From NCBI RefSeq assembly GCF_004349065.1, contig NZ_SMKZ01000008.1, positions 62,001-126,000 on the forward strand: a stretch of 64,000 nucleotides of DNA, read 5' to 3'. This document shows positions 56,777 through 64,000 of the stretch, piece after piece; the stretch's first letter is position 1, and each line of letters begins with the position of its first letter. Source of the stretch: Jiangella asiatica. Lineage in GTDB: Bacteria > Actinomycetota > Actinomycetes > Jiangellales > Jiangellaceae. Both the position numbers and the translations under genes were made by a program. The notes beneath the pieces were generated by a model. The model had not been told where the DNA came from. It made no database searches and saw nothing but the letters and a program-made list of their open reading frames with translations.

Positions 56777-57480
56777 TCACGGCAGCAGTAGTGGCACGCC
56801 GTACATCCCGTGCGCCCGGATCGAGCGGTTCGCCAGCGGGCGATGACGGCGTCCGGGCGGCGATGGAGTTCGGCGCCGGTCCAGCGGGGTGACGACGAAG
56901 CCCATGTCTTCGAGCCGCTCCGGTGGCAGCTTCTCCGTCCAGAGGGAGGGCTCTGCTGGGCTCCATGGGCCGTCGTACTTCACCCGGCCGTCCGCCTCGC
57001 CGATGAGGCGGTACCGCCGCCACGCGAAGTCGGCGCGGGCGCCCCCCGGCGCTGGGCGGTGATCCATGCGTTGCACTCCGGCAGCGCCAGGCCGTGTCGC
57101 AGGAACAGTGCGAAGGATGCCGACTCGAGGGGAGACTCGCGTAGCCCGGAGGCGTGCTCGGCCACCAGGCGCGCCGTAGCTACTCCTGGCCAGCCGGCCA
57201 GGTCCTGGGTCGTGGCTGCCAGCACATCCGGTGTCGTGATGCCGCTGCGAAATGCCGCGTCAGCGACGATGGGGCCGGCCTCGAGCCCTTCGGTCCGGGC
57301 GAGGTCGCCGTCGGTGCGTTCCCACACCTCAGGTGAGCAGAAGACGCCGTGCCGCACGACGACGAGCCGTCCGGAGCGCACGCGGTGCCGGATGGCGCTC
57401 TCGGTCAGCCCGGCGTCGCGGTGTCGGCCAGTACTCCGCGAACCGTGGGCCACAGGCTGTGGGGTTGGTACGCAAAATCA
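56777..57480 (-). pseudogene. decayed AbiEi-antitoxin/DUF559-like gene
   Basis: The family is clear but spread over three frames. DFAYQPHSLWPTVRGVLAD (about 57470-57420) shifts to GLTESAIRHRVRSGRLVVVR and SPLESASFALFLRHGL. It then shifts to ARADFAWRRYRLIGEADGRV with LEDMGFVVT, and later again to RWTGAELHRRPDAVIAR. At least three frameshifts are needed to join them. Type IV AbiEi antitoxin-domain proteins with DUF559-like endonuclease ends have this order. Sequencing error is possible but several separate indels make decay more likely. Confidence 0.8.
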
Positions 57481-57554
57481 TCGCTGGCGCGGTCGATAGG
57501 TCCGATTCACCGTGGTGAGATGGCGTGCCAAGGTGATCGGGATAGGGTCGGGGC

Positions 57555-57992
57555 GTGACGACGCGGGTGCTGGTGCTGAACGGTCCCAACCTCGGCCGGC
57601 TGGGGTCCAGGGAGCCGGACGTGTACGGCGACACCTCCTACGCCGGACTGGTGGAACGCTGCGGCAAGGTCGGCGCCTCGCTCGACCTCGAGGTCGAGGT
57701 CCGGCAGACCGACGACGAAGCCGAGCTGGTCCACTGGCTCCACACGGCCGCCGACGACGCGACGCCGGTCGTCCTCAACCCGGCCGCGTTCACGCACTAC
57801 TCCTACGCGCTGCGCGACGCGTGCGCCCAGCTGCGGGCGCCACTGATCGAGGTGCACATCTCCAACCCGGCCGCCCGCGAGGAGTTCCGGCACACCAGCG
57901 TCGTCGCGGGCGTCGCGACCGGGACGATCGCCGGCTTCGGGCTCGCCTCCTACGACCTCGCGCTGCGCGCCGTCGCCACTCTCGTCGCCTGA
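57555..57992 (+). CDS. aroQ: type II 3-dehydroquinate dehydratase
   Basis: The 145-residue enzyme starts at GTG 57555. It has [19 protein letters not shown] (catalytic Tyr), [16 protein letters not shown], and [17 protein letters not shown], with the catalytic His. It dehydrates 3-dehydroquinate. It is separated from aroB by the PPOX gene and a pseudogene, and so has its own promoter. Confidence 0.96.
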   Translation: MTTRVLVLNGPNLGRLGSREPDVYGDTSYAGLVERCGKVGASLDLEVEVRQTDDEAELVHWLHTAADDATPVVLNPAAFTHYSYALRDACAQLRAPLIEVHISNPAAREEFRHTSVVAGVATGTIAGFGLASYDLALRAVATLVA

Positions 57993-58035
57993 CCTCTGGG
58001 TCCGAGAAGCGACGGCGCAGCCGGCAGAGGCGCGG

Positions 58036-58701
58036 CTAGAAACCGTCGACGAGATCCTTGGCCTCCTTGAGGCTGAGGCTGGTGTGCTGGCGCAGCTCCT
58101 TGATCGCGTGGATCTTGCGGCCCTGGGCGGCGAGCTGCCGCACCCGGGCCATCACCTCGTCCGGCGCGGGCGCTGCAGGCTCCGGCACAGCGGGTGCCGC
58201 CGGCGGGCTGACCGCGGCGAGCGCCGCGGACTGCGTCATCCGGTCGACGAGGTCCTTGGCCTCCCTGAGGCCGAGGCCGGTGTGCTGGCGCAGTTCCTTG
58301 ACGGCGGGGATGATCTTGCCCTGGGCGGCGAGTGCCTGGACCCGCGCCATCGCGTCGGCGGAGATTCGATCCTCGGGCGCGCTGGGCGGCGACTGCGCCG
58401 GCGAGGCACCGTCGGCGATGCGGTCGACGTAGCTCTTGGCGCGCGCCAGGTCGAGGCGGGTGCGTTCGCGCACCACCTTGATGGCCTGTATGCGGTGCCC
58501 CTGGCCGACGAGCCGCCGCACAGAGGCGTCGAGGTCGGCCTCGTCGGAGTCCCCGTGCTCGACGGCGGCGGCCGGCGACGTCGCCGTCGTCTGGACGGCC
58601 GGCCCGGCGACGGCCTCGGCGCGGCCGCGCACGATGACGACGACGAATCCCAGCACCAGACTCGCGGCCAGCGCCACGACCACGATCAGCCACAGGTCCA
58701 T
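58036..58701 (-). CDS. membrane-anchored protein with three L7/L12 C-terminal-like repeats
   Basis: The 221-residue protein has one N-terminal membrane helix (about 4-25), then three copies of a 40-residue unit: 57-95, 116-154 and 181-219. Each unit has the form R-x2-L-x2-Q-G, then A-(I/V)-K-x-(L/V)-R-x2-T-x-L-x-L-x2-A-K-x2-V-D, as in AIKELRQHTSLSLKEAKDLV. This is the factor-binding helix pair of ribosomal L7/L12, separated by Pro/Ala-rich linkers. It is not a ribosomal L7/L12. Possible roles are a membrane-bound decoy or docking site for translational GTPases; this is inference. A paralogue lies at 59528. Confidence 0.75.
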   Translation of the reverse strand: MDLWLIVVVALAASLVLGFVVVIVRGRAEAVAGPAVQTTATSPAAAVEHGDSDEADLDASVRRLVGQGHRIQAIKVVRERTRLDLARAKSYVDRIADGASPAQSPPSAPEDRISADAMARVQALAAQGKIIPAVKELRQHTGLGLREAKDLVDRMTQSAALAAVSPPAAPAVPEPAAPAPDEVMARVRQLAAQGRKIHAIKELRQHTSLSLKEAKDLVDGF

Positions 58702-58722
58702 GGCGGCACCGTACCGGTCTGG

Positions 58723-59175
58723 TCAGGGGGAGTGGTCGACGAAGCCGAGGTCGGCGGCCGCGGCCAGCTGGTCCGGGTCGTACGTGGCGAAGCCGATCTC
58801 GTCGCCCTGACCGGCCAGCGGGCGGGCGGTGAGGTGGGCGATGGCCAGGTGCAGTGCGTCGAGCGCGCGGATGCCGAACCGGCGGACCAGCACGCGCGCG
58901 GTGTTCTCGGTGTCGAGCGTGTTGGCGCGGATCAGCACGATGGGTCCGGCCGGCGAGACCTCCTCGTAGAGCTTTGCCAGCAGGGTGTCGACGTCGCCGA
59001 TGCGCCGGCTGCGGGCCGCCCGGACCAGCGCCGACGACACCTCCAGCAGCGCCAGAGTCGAGGTCGTCAGCACGGAGCGGCTCTCCACCAGGCCGCGGGC
59101 GACGGCGTGCTTCGGCTCGTCGGCGAGGTAGGAGCGGACCAGCACCGACGAGTCGACGTACGTGAGCACTGTCAC
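58723..59175 (-). CDS. vapC: VapC-type PIN-domain toxin
   Basis: The 150-residue PIN protein has the acidic site Asp8 (YVDSS), Glu45 (LLEVSSA), Asp106 (RALDALHLA) and Asp133 (TYD). It overlaps the vapB stop by 4 bases. It should be an RNase inhibited by the antitoxin; VapC targets are often tRNA or rRNA. Confidence 0.92.
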   Translation of the reverse strand: MTVLTYVDSSVLVRSYLADEPKHAVARGLVESRSVLTTSTLALLEVSSALVRAARSRRIGDVDTLLAKLYEEVSPAGPIVLIRANTLDTENTARVLVRRFGIRALDALHLAIAHLTARPLAGQGDEIGFATYDPDQLAAAADLGFVDHSP

Positions 59176-59477
59176 CGTCGGTCCGACCAGAGCTCGTCGA
59201 CGACCGGACCGACGCCCTCGGTGGCGCGCAACGCTGTCGTGAACCGTTGCGGTGACACCTGAGGCGCCGGGTTCTCGACCAGGATGCCGAGCTCGCGGGC
59301 CTTCTCGCGGAGGTCGTGGCGGCGGGTGTCGACGTCGTCGGCCGACGGGGGTGGTGGCGGCGCGGCGGCGGAGAGCACCTTGTTGGCCAGCGCGTTGATG
59401 GAGACGCCTTCGCGTTTGGCGCGCGCGGTCAACCGGCGGTGGAGGTCGTCGGGGATTCGCAGCAGGAGCTGGCGCAT
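59172..59477 (-). CDS. vapB: VapB-type ribbon-helix-helix antitoxin
   Basis: The 101-residue protein begins MRQLLLRIPDDLHRRLTARA, a ribbon-helix-helix DNA-binding domain of the Arc/CopG type, and ends in an acidic/aromatic tail that should wrap VapC. A dyad at 59489-59511 lies 12 bases upstream. Confidence 0.88.
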   Translation of the reverse strand: MRQLLLRIPDDLHRRLTARAKREGVSINALANKVLSAAAPPPPPSADDVDTRRHDLREKARELGILVENPAPQVSPQRFTTALRATEGVGPVVDELWSDRR

Positions 59478-59488
59478 GACGGCGATGA

Positions 59489-59511
59489 TATCAGCCTGAC
59501 ACGCTGTGATA
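59489..59511. promoter_or_regulatory. candidate VapB operator
   Basis: TATCA at 59489-59493 and TGATA at 59507-59511 form a dyad whose inner GC/GC also pairs; TGATATCA is nearby. Position and size suit autoregulation by the toxin-antitoxin complex. Confidence 0.45.
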
Positions 59512-59527
59512 GCAAGGCTGCGCGTGC

Positions 59528-60001
59528 TCAGAGCGCGTCGAGGAACCGCCGCGCGTCCCGGGTGTTCATGCCGGTGCGGTCCTTGAGCAGCCGGATGGCC
59601 GCGGTGCGGCGCAGGCGGTCCTGGTTGACCAGGCTGCGCAGCGTCGACAGCAGTTCGGCGTCGACGGGGCCCCGTCGACGCGCGTGGGAGGGCGCCGCGG
59701 TGCTGGCCGGCTCCGGCTCGGGGAAGACCTGGCCCGCCTGGAGCGCGTACACGATGGCGGTAGCCTGCGGTATGGGCAGGCTGGCCCGCTTCTGCAGATG
59801 CTTCACGGCCTGGTCGGTATTGCCCCTCGTGGCGATGTCGCGCACCTGCTCCTGCAGTTCGCGGCCGAGGCGCACACCGGGAGGGGGTGTCAGGGGGGAG
59901 GAGAACGTGGGTGCGGTTCTGGTCTGCGGCCCCTGCCGAATGACCAAATAGCTCATGACGAGGGCCAATATGACGATGACGATCAGGCCTAGAATGAGCA
60001 T
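59528..60001 (-). CDS. second membrane protein with L7/L12 C-terminal-like repeats
   Basis: The 157-residue protein has an N-terminal membrane helix (about 2-22), then two degenerate units at 50-88 and 115-157. The second reads TAAIRLLKDRTGMNTRDARR, matching the repeat of the 58036 protein. It is read from ATG 60001; a TTG 6 bases upstream is less likely. The two genes flank vapBC and run in the same direction. The role is unknown; see the findings. Confidence 0.68.
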   Translation of the reverse strand: MLILGLIVIVILALVMSYLVIRQGPQTRTAPTFSSPLTPPPGVRLGRELQEQVRDIATRGNTDQAVKHLQKRASLPIPQATAIVYALQAGQVFPEPEPASTAAPSHARRRGPVDAELLSTLRSLVNQDRLRRTAAIRLLKDRTGMNTRDARRFLDAL

Positions 60002-60105
60002 GATCAACAGAGTAGTCGAGCCGTGATCAACTGCGAAGCACCTATCTCAATTATTGAAATGGCCCCGCATCCGCGCTGGACACGGGGTTGGAAAGGGCTG
60101 GTGAG

Positions 60106-61224
60106 ATGTCGGAGAACCACGCACGGCGACGTGCCGCGCTGGCAAAGCACATGGTCGATGACAAGATTGATGTGGCGCTAGTCACGCACTTGGTCAACGT
60201 CCGTTACCTAACAGGTCTCGACAGCAGTAACGCGGCTTTGCTCCTTGCGGCGGACGGGTCGGCGGTGCTGGCGACTGATAGTCGTTATGCTACGGCGGCT
60301 GCGGCCGTAGCTCCAGACGTGGAGCTCGTCGTCGAGCGGGGTGTCGCGGCGGCGCTGGCGGCCCGGGCAGCACGCACCGCGACGCCGGCCGGCAGCGTCC
60401 GGTTGGCGGTCGAGGAGCACGCCATCACGCTGGAGCTGTGGAGCTCCATCGAGGCGGCCCTGGACGGCGCCGGCGGCACGGTCGAGGTGTCCCACCTGGA
60501 TCGCGCGGTGGAGAAGCTGCGCGCGGTCAAGGACGACGGGGAGCTGTCCCTGCTGGCCGAGGCGTGCGCCATCTCGTGCCGGGCTCTGGACGACCTCTAC
60601 GCCGCCGGCCGGTTCCTCGGTCGCACCGAGAAGGAGATCGCCCGCGACCTGGAATGGCGGATGTTCGGGCACGGCGCCGACGGCATCGCCTTCGAGACCA
60701 TCGTGGCCACCGGGCCCAACAGTGCCATCCCGCACCACCGTCCCACCGAGCGGGTCGTGGGGCGCGGCGACCTGCTAAAAATCGACTTCGGCGCCGCCTA
60801 CCGCGGCTACCACGCCGACTGCACCCGGACCTCCGTCGTCGGCGCGCAGCCGCGGGACTGGCAGCGCGAGATCTACGACCTCGTCGCCCGGGCGCAGCGG
60901 GCCGGCACCGAGGCCATCCAGGTCGGCGACGATTGCATCGCCGTCGACCGAGCCAGCCGCGAGATCATCGACGCCGCCGGCTACAAGGAGAACTTCGGGC
61001 ACGGCACCGGCCACGGCGTCGGGCTCGAGGTCCACGAGGCGCCGACGCTCGGATACTCCGCGACGGGTACACTGGCCGATCGCATGGCGGTGACCGTCGA
61101 GCCCGGGATCTACCTCCCGGAGCGCGGCGGGGTCCGGATCGAGGACACGCTGGTGGTTCGGGCTGCCGGTGGTTCCGAGCTGCTCACACCGACCACCAAG
61201 GACCTGCTGGTCCTGGACGCGTGA
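60106..61224 (+). CDS. Xaa-Pro aminopeptidase (M24B, PepQ/PepP-like)
   Basis: The 372-residue protein is read from ATG 60106, with GGAAAGGG upstream. Its catalytic half has KIDFGAAYRGYHADCTRTSVV (metal Asp pair), GHGTGHGVGLEVHEAP (metal His), MAVTVEPGIYLPERGG and GVRIEDT (metal Glu residues). It removes N-terminal residues before proline. The first 70 codons use AT-ending codons more often than neighbouring genes (AGT, TTG, CTA, GAT). In Actinobacteria this gene precedes efp. Confidence 0.94.
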   Translation: MSENHARRRAALAKHMVDDKIDVALVTHLVNVRYLTGLDSSNAALLLAADGSAVLATDSRYATAAAAVAPDVELVVERGVAAALAARAARTATPAGSVRLAVEEHAITLELWSSIEAALDGAGGTVEVSHLDRAVEKLRAVKDDGELSLLAEACAISCRALDDLYAAGRFLGRTEKEIARDLEWRMFGHGADGIAFETIVATGPNSAIPHHRPTERVVGRGDLLKIDFGAAYRGYHADCTRTSVVGAQPRDWQREIYDLVARAQRAGTEAIQVGDDCIAVDRASREIIDAAGYKENFGHGTGHGVGLEVHEAPTLGYSATGTLADRMAVTVEPGIYLPERGGVRIEDTLVVRAAGGSELLTPTTKDLLVLDA

Positions 61225-61293
61225 CGCGCCGGCGCGGCCGGGAGGCGGGGCGCGGTCCAGACGGCATCGACGACGAAGAAGGCAACGAACGAC

Positions 61294-61854
61294 GTGGCGA
61301 CGACGAACGACCTGAAGAACGGCCTGGTACTCAACCTCGACGGCCAACTGTGGAGCGTGGTGGAGTTCCAGCACGTCAAGCCCGGCAAGGGCGGCGCCTT
61401 CGTGCGCACCAAGCTGAAGAACGTGCTGTCGGGCAAGGTGGTCGACAAAACGTTCAACGCCGGCGTGAAGGTCGAGACCGCCAACGTCGACCGGCGCGAG
61501 ATGACCTACCTGTACCGCGACGCCGACGACTTCGTGTTCATGGACACGCAGACGTACGACCAGACCCACGTCTCGGCCGCCACCGTCGGCGGCGCGGAGA
61601 ACTTCATGCTGGAGAACCAAGACGCGACCGTCGGTTTGCACGACGGCACGCCCTTGTTCGTGGAGCTCCCCGCGTCCGTCGTGCTGACCATCGAGTACAC
61701 CGAGCCGGGGCTGCAGGGCGACCGCTCCACCGGCGGCAACAAGCCGGCCCGGCTGGAGACCGGCTACGAGATCCAGGTGCCGCTGTTCATCACGACCGGC
61801 GAGAAGGTCAAGGTCGACACTCGCGACGGTTCGTACCTCGGCCGCGCCACCTGA
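61294..61854 (+). CDS. efp: translation elongation factor P
   Basis: The 186-residue protein starts at GTG 61294. It has [20 protein letters not shown], the tip loop PGKGGAFVR with Lys32 (the position modified in other phyla) and [24 protein letters not shown] at the domain III end. It relieves ribosome stalling at polyproline; no PoxA/EarP gene is in the window. Confidence 0.97.
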   Translation: MATTNDLKNGLVLNLDGQLWSVVEFQHVKPGKGGAFVRTKLKNVLSGKVVDKTFNAGVKVETANVDRREMTYLYRDADDFVFMDTQTYDQTHVSAATVGGAENFMLENQDATVGLHDGTPLFVELPASVVLTIEYTEPGLQGDRSTGGNKPARLETGYEIQVPLFITTGEKVKVDTRDGSYLGRAT

Positions 61855-61866
61855 CGGGCCGACTGG

Positions 61867-62277
61867 ATGCCCGCGAGGAGCCGTGCCCGCAAGCGCGCGC
61901 TCGACATCCTGTACGAGTCGGAGATGCGCGGCCTCAGCCTCGGCGCCACCCTGTCGCACCGGATGGCCATGGCCGAGCAGCCGCTCAACGAGTACACCGT
62001 CGCCCTGGTCGAGGGCGTCATCGCGCACCATGACCGCATCGACGAGCTGATCTCGACGTATTCGCAGGGCTGGACGCTGGAACGCATGCCCGCGGTCGAC
62101 CGCAACGTGCTGCGCATCGGCGTCTACGAGGTCATGTACCGCGACGACGTCCCCGACCCGGTCGCGCTGGACGAGGCGGTCTCGCTGGCGCGCGAGCTGT
62201 CGACCGAGCAGTCCCCGACCTTCGTCAACGGCCTCCTCGGCCGCCTGGTTGCGGTCAAGCCGAGCCTCACCCTCTGA
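61867..62277 (+). CDS. nusB: transcription antitermination factor NusB
   Basis: The 136-residue helical protein has MPARSRARKRALDILYESEM, VEGVIAHHDRIDELISTYSQ, MPAVDRNVLRIGVYEVMY and STEQSPTFVNGLLGRL, all NusB signatures. It binds boxA RNA with S10 in rRNA antitermination. It follows efp after 12 bases, as in many Actinobacteria. Confidence 0.96.
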   Translation: MPARSRARKRALDILYESEMRGLSLGATLSHRMAMAEQPLNEYTVALVEGVIAHHDRIDELISTYSQGWTLERMPAVDRNVLRIGVYEVMYRDDVPDPVALDEAVSLARELSTEQSPTFVNGLLGRLVAVKPSLTL

Positions 62278-62348
62278 CCCGACCCACAGCCCCCGACCCC
62301 CAACCGCCATCCGCCCGGCGGCGGTCGGCACCGCGCCTTCGCCCGCCG

Positions 62349-62436
62349 AAATGATCACGTTCAGCACGTAATCTCGTGTCACACCATGCTTGCAATCATG
62401 GTGAGGCTCGGGGGATCCTGCTGAACGTGATCATTT
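62349..62436. repeat. full type B palindromic element (88 bp)
   Basis: The arms AAATGATCACGTTCAGCA and its complement (ending at 62436) are perfect. The interior has CACGTAATCTCGTGTCACAC, then ACCATGCTTGCAATCATGGT, then GGGGGATCC. It is the best copy of type B and is co-linear with the B part of 16276. Confidence 0.92.
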
Positions 62437-62759
62437 GAGGCGCTGCGACCCCGACCCGCCGAGCGACTGATCGGCGCCGGCCGCACAGCCACGCTCACCG
62501 CTGCCGCCGAAACCCGGTCGTGGACCGGCCACCCCACCGGCTCGGCCAACATCGGGAACGGGCCCGACGACGGTGACGCGTCACCTGGTGTGTCTCGACG
62601 CCGCGGCATGACCCAGACAGCGCCACCCGACCTCGATGACCAAGCCCACGCCCCAGGACCCGGAACCGGAGCCAGTGCGCGTCCGCCGCCATCACGGTCG
62701 ACGCCGGCCATCGACCTCACTCCGATGCGAACGGCCCACGGAAGCACCAGGAGAGCGGA

Positions 62760-62843
62760 ATGATCACGTTCAGCAGGATCCCCCGCGCCTCACCATGATT
62801 GCGAGCATGGTCTGACACGAGATCTCGTGCTGAACGTGATCAT
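62760..62843. repeat. full type B palindromic element, inverted (84 bp)
   Basis: It has ATGATCACGTTCAGCA and its perfect complement as ends. The interior is the reverse complement of the copy at 62349, with CACGAGATCTCGTG now on the right and GGATCCCCCGCGCCTCACC on the left. Confidence 0.92.
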
Positions 62844-62880
62844 CTCGGCGCAGGAGCGAGGGGTGGCCACGCCGGAGCAG

Positions 62881-62925
62881 CGGCCAAGCGGCGAGCCGGC
62901 CAAGCGGCGAGCCGGCCAAGCGGCG
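62881..62925 (+). repeat. 16-bp tandem repeat, 2.8 copies
   Basis: The unit CGGCCAAGCGGCGAGC occurs at 62881, 62897 and, in part, 62913. It lies downstream of the protease stop in non-coding DNA. Confidence 0.85.
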
Positions 62926-62975
62926 TCGCGTGGCGTCATGCCGCCGGGTGTCCCGCGCCCGTCGGCATGCTCCCG

Positions 62976-64000
62976 TCAGTCGGAGCCGCGGCGCATCCGG
63001 CTGGAGAGGTTGTCGAACAGCTTTCCGCCGGCGTCGCCGACGCTGTTGACGACGTCGCGGAGCACGCCGATGAGCGGGTCGGCCGACCGGTTCCACGACT
63101 CCTGGTACGACTTCGCGGCGTTGCGGACCTCCTGGCTGGTGGAGGTGCTGGTGTCGTCGGAGCGGCGGGCGTAGTCGCCGGCCAGGATGCGGCTGTACTC
63201 ACCGGACGCGGCCCAGTGATCCAGCTCGGCCAGCCGGACGACGGCGTGCGGGTGGGTGCGGCCCATCAGGCTCAGCAGCTTGATGAGCCCGTCGCGGGCG
63301 TCCTCGGCGGCGTCGTACTCGCGGGCCTGCTGCAGGAACGCGTCGACGCTCATCTCGCCGAGCCGGGAGCCGCCGGCCAACTTCATGAGGGCGCGCTTGG
63401 CGGCATCCGGGTCCTGCGAAGTCAGCAGCCCGGCCCGGTCACAGGACAGCTCGGACTTGCGGTGCCACTCCTCGAGGGCGAGGACAATGGCGCGCAGGCC
63501 CATGTAACCCAGCGGGATCCACGCGACCCGCAGCGCCAGGTTGGTCAGCGCCAGCAGCAGCGTCCGGTAGACGGCGTGCCCGGACAGGATGTGCCCGACC
63601 TCGTGCCCGATGACGAACCGCCGCTCCTCCGCGTCCAGCAGGTCGAACAGGCCGGTGCTGACGACGACGAACGGGCGGTCCACGCCGATGGCCATGGCCC
63701 GCGGATTGGGGTCGGAGATGATGTACAGCTCCGGCCGCTCCGGCAGGTCGAGGATGTGCACGGCGTCCACGACGTCTTGGTACACATCGCGGAACTGGGT
63801 CTCGCCGACGCGGACGGAACCGGCGAGGAAGTGCAGGCGCAGGCTGCGCTCGCTGAACAGCCCGGACATCTTCTTGAGGACGGTGTCGAAGCCGCGCAGC
63901 GTCCGCAGCGCGACCAGGGCGCCGCGATCGGCCGGGTGCTCGTACGCGCGGGAGCTGATGTCGGGGAAGCGGACTCGGCTGCGATCGGGCTCAGTGGTCA
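62976..64000 (-). CDS. HtpX-like M48 zinc metalloprotease, start codon at window edge
   Basis: The frame runs to the last base: the window ends inside the likely start codon (the minus strand begins TG-ACC-ACT-GAG), giving about 342 residues. It has the zinc motif HEVGH in VIGHEVGHILSGHAV, the third ligand Glu in KSELSCDRAG, and two membrane helices around 140-180. HtpX-like proteases degrade misfolded membrane proteins. It is convergent with nusB. An in-frame ATG at 63869 is a weaker alternative. Confidence 0.9.
   Translation of the reverse strand, partial: TTEPDRSRVRFPDISSRAYEHPADRGALVALRTLRGFDTVLKKMSGLFSERSLRLHFLAGSVRVGETQFRDVYQDVVDAVHILDLPERPELYIISDPNPRAMAIGVDRPFVVVSTGLFDLLDAEERRFVIGHEVGHILSGHAVYRTLLLALTNLALRVAWIPLGYMGLRAIVLALEEWHRKSELSCDRAGLLTSQDPDAAKRALMKLAGGSRLGEMSVDAFLQQAREYDAAEDARDGLIKLLSLMGRTHPHAVVRLAELDHWAASGEYSRILAGDYARRSDDTSTSTSQEVRNAAKSYQESWNRSADPLIGVLRDVVNSVGDAGGKLFDNLSSRMRRGSD

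Larger units (their letters stand above)
62278..62975. other. convergent intergenic region with two inverted type B repeats and a tandem repeat
   Basis: This 698-base region contains the type B elements 62349-62436 and 62760-62843, which face each other, and the tandem repeat at 62881-62925. The 323 bases between the two elements show no recognisable gene. Confidence 0.65.

Noticed and set aside
58036-58701. Annotation as ribosomal protein L7/L12
   Set aside because: It lacks the dimerisation N-terminus, has a membrane helix and three repeat units.
62437-62759. Minus-strand frame between the two type B elements
   Set aside because: It runs through the palindromes and lacks domain features; composition is consistent with non-coding DNA.

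Overview
The window is very GC-rich DNA with GTG/TTG starts, many 1-8 bp gene overlaps and actinobacterial gene order. The block pgsA-like / DUF881 / small basic protein / DUF881 / gcvH / garA / merR / DUF151 nuclease / merR / gcvP follows the Mycobacterium tuberculosis Rv1822-Rv1832 order. The aroC-K-B-Q / pepQ / efp / nusB block is also typical of Actinomycetota. The source is therefore a high-GC actinomycete; the genus cannot be fixed from sequence alone (Jiangella-like soil actinomycetes would fit). No rRNA, tRNA, CRISPR array, integrase or transposase was seen.

Layout. 1-8 kb: secreted PHP-type hydrolase (3' end outside the window), methyltransferase, a lipoprotein serpin, an unknown protein, a TM-helix channel-like protein, DUF4383 and an MFS exporter. 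8-13 kb: a DosS/DosR-like (DevS/DevR) hypoxia or redox island. It holds a double-GAF kinase, a convergent regulator, a PPOX-family protein, a DoxX-like protein and an SRPBCC protein, with three dyads of the form GGACC-AA-GTCC. 13-16 kb: VOC protein, RibD/DHFR-like reductase and a marR-MFS efflux operon. 16.7-30.6 kb: the conserved cell-envelope/central-metabolism block, interrupted by a glutathionyl-hydroquinone-reductase-type gene and a TrkA/TrkH potassium system; a glycine riboswitch precedes gcvP. 30.7-36.7 kb: two DedA proteins, a NarL-type two-component pair, a polysaccharide deacetylase and two unknown membrane proteins. 36.8-49 kb: a glycan-scavenging locus with two LacI regulators, a Tat-exported sialidase-LamG protein, two formylglycine sulfatases, an ABC sugar importer without its own ATPase and a secreted phosphoesterase. 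49-53 kb: an autoregulated-looking Fic protein and TldD/TldE. 53.4-58 kb: the aromatic amino-acid operon, interrupted by a decayed AbiEi-like gene. 58-60 kb: two membrane-anchored proteins carrying L7/L12-C-terminal-like repeats on either side of a VapBC module. 60-64 kb: aminopeptidase P, efp, nusB and an HtpX-like protease running off the window end.

The most unusual global feature is a set of 58-175 bp palindromic elements scattered between genes. Two related types are seen, with ends ATGATCATCAACG and ATGATCACGTTCAGCA, in both orientations. At least nine full, core or hybrid copies are present; one supplies the stop codon of a transporter from its hairpin loop, and two pairs face each other across a gene or a gene-less segment. 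The second notable novelty is the pair of L7/L12-motif membrane proteins around VapBC. The DevR-type dyads, the shared LacI operators and the Fic operator give the clearest regulatory predictions.
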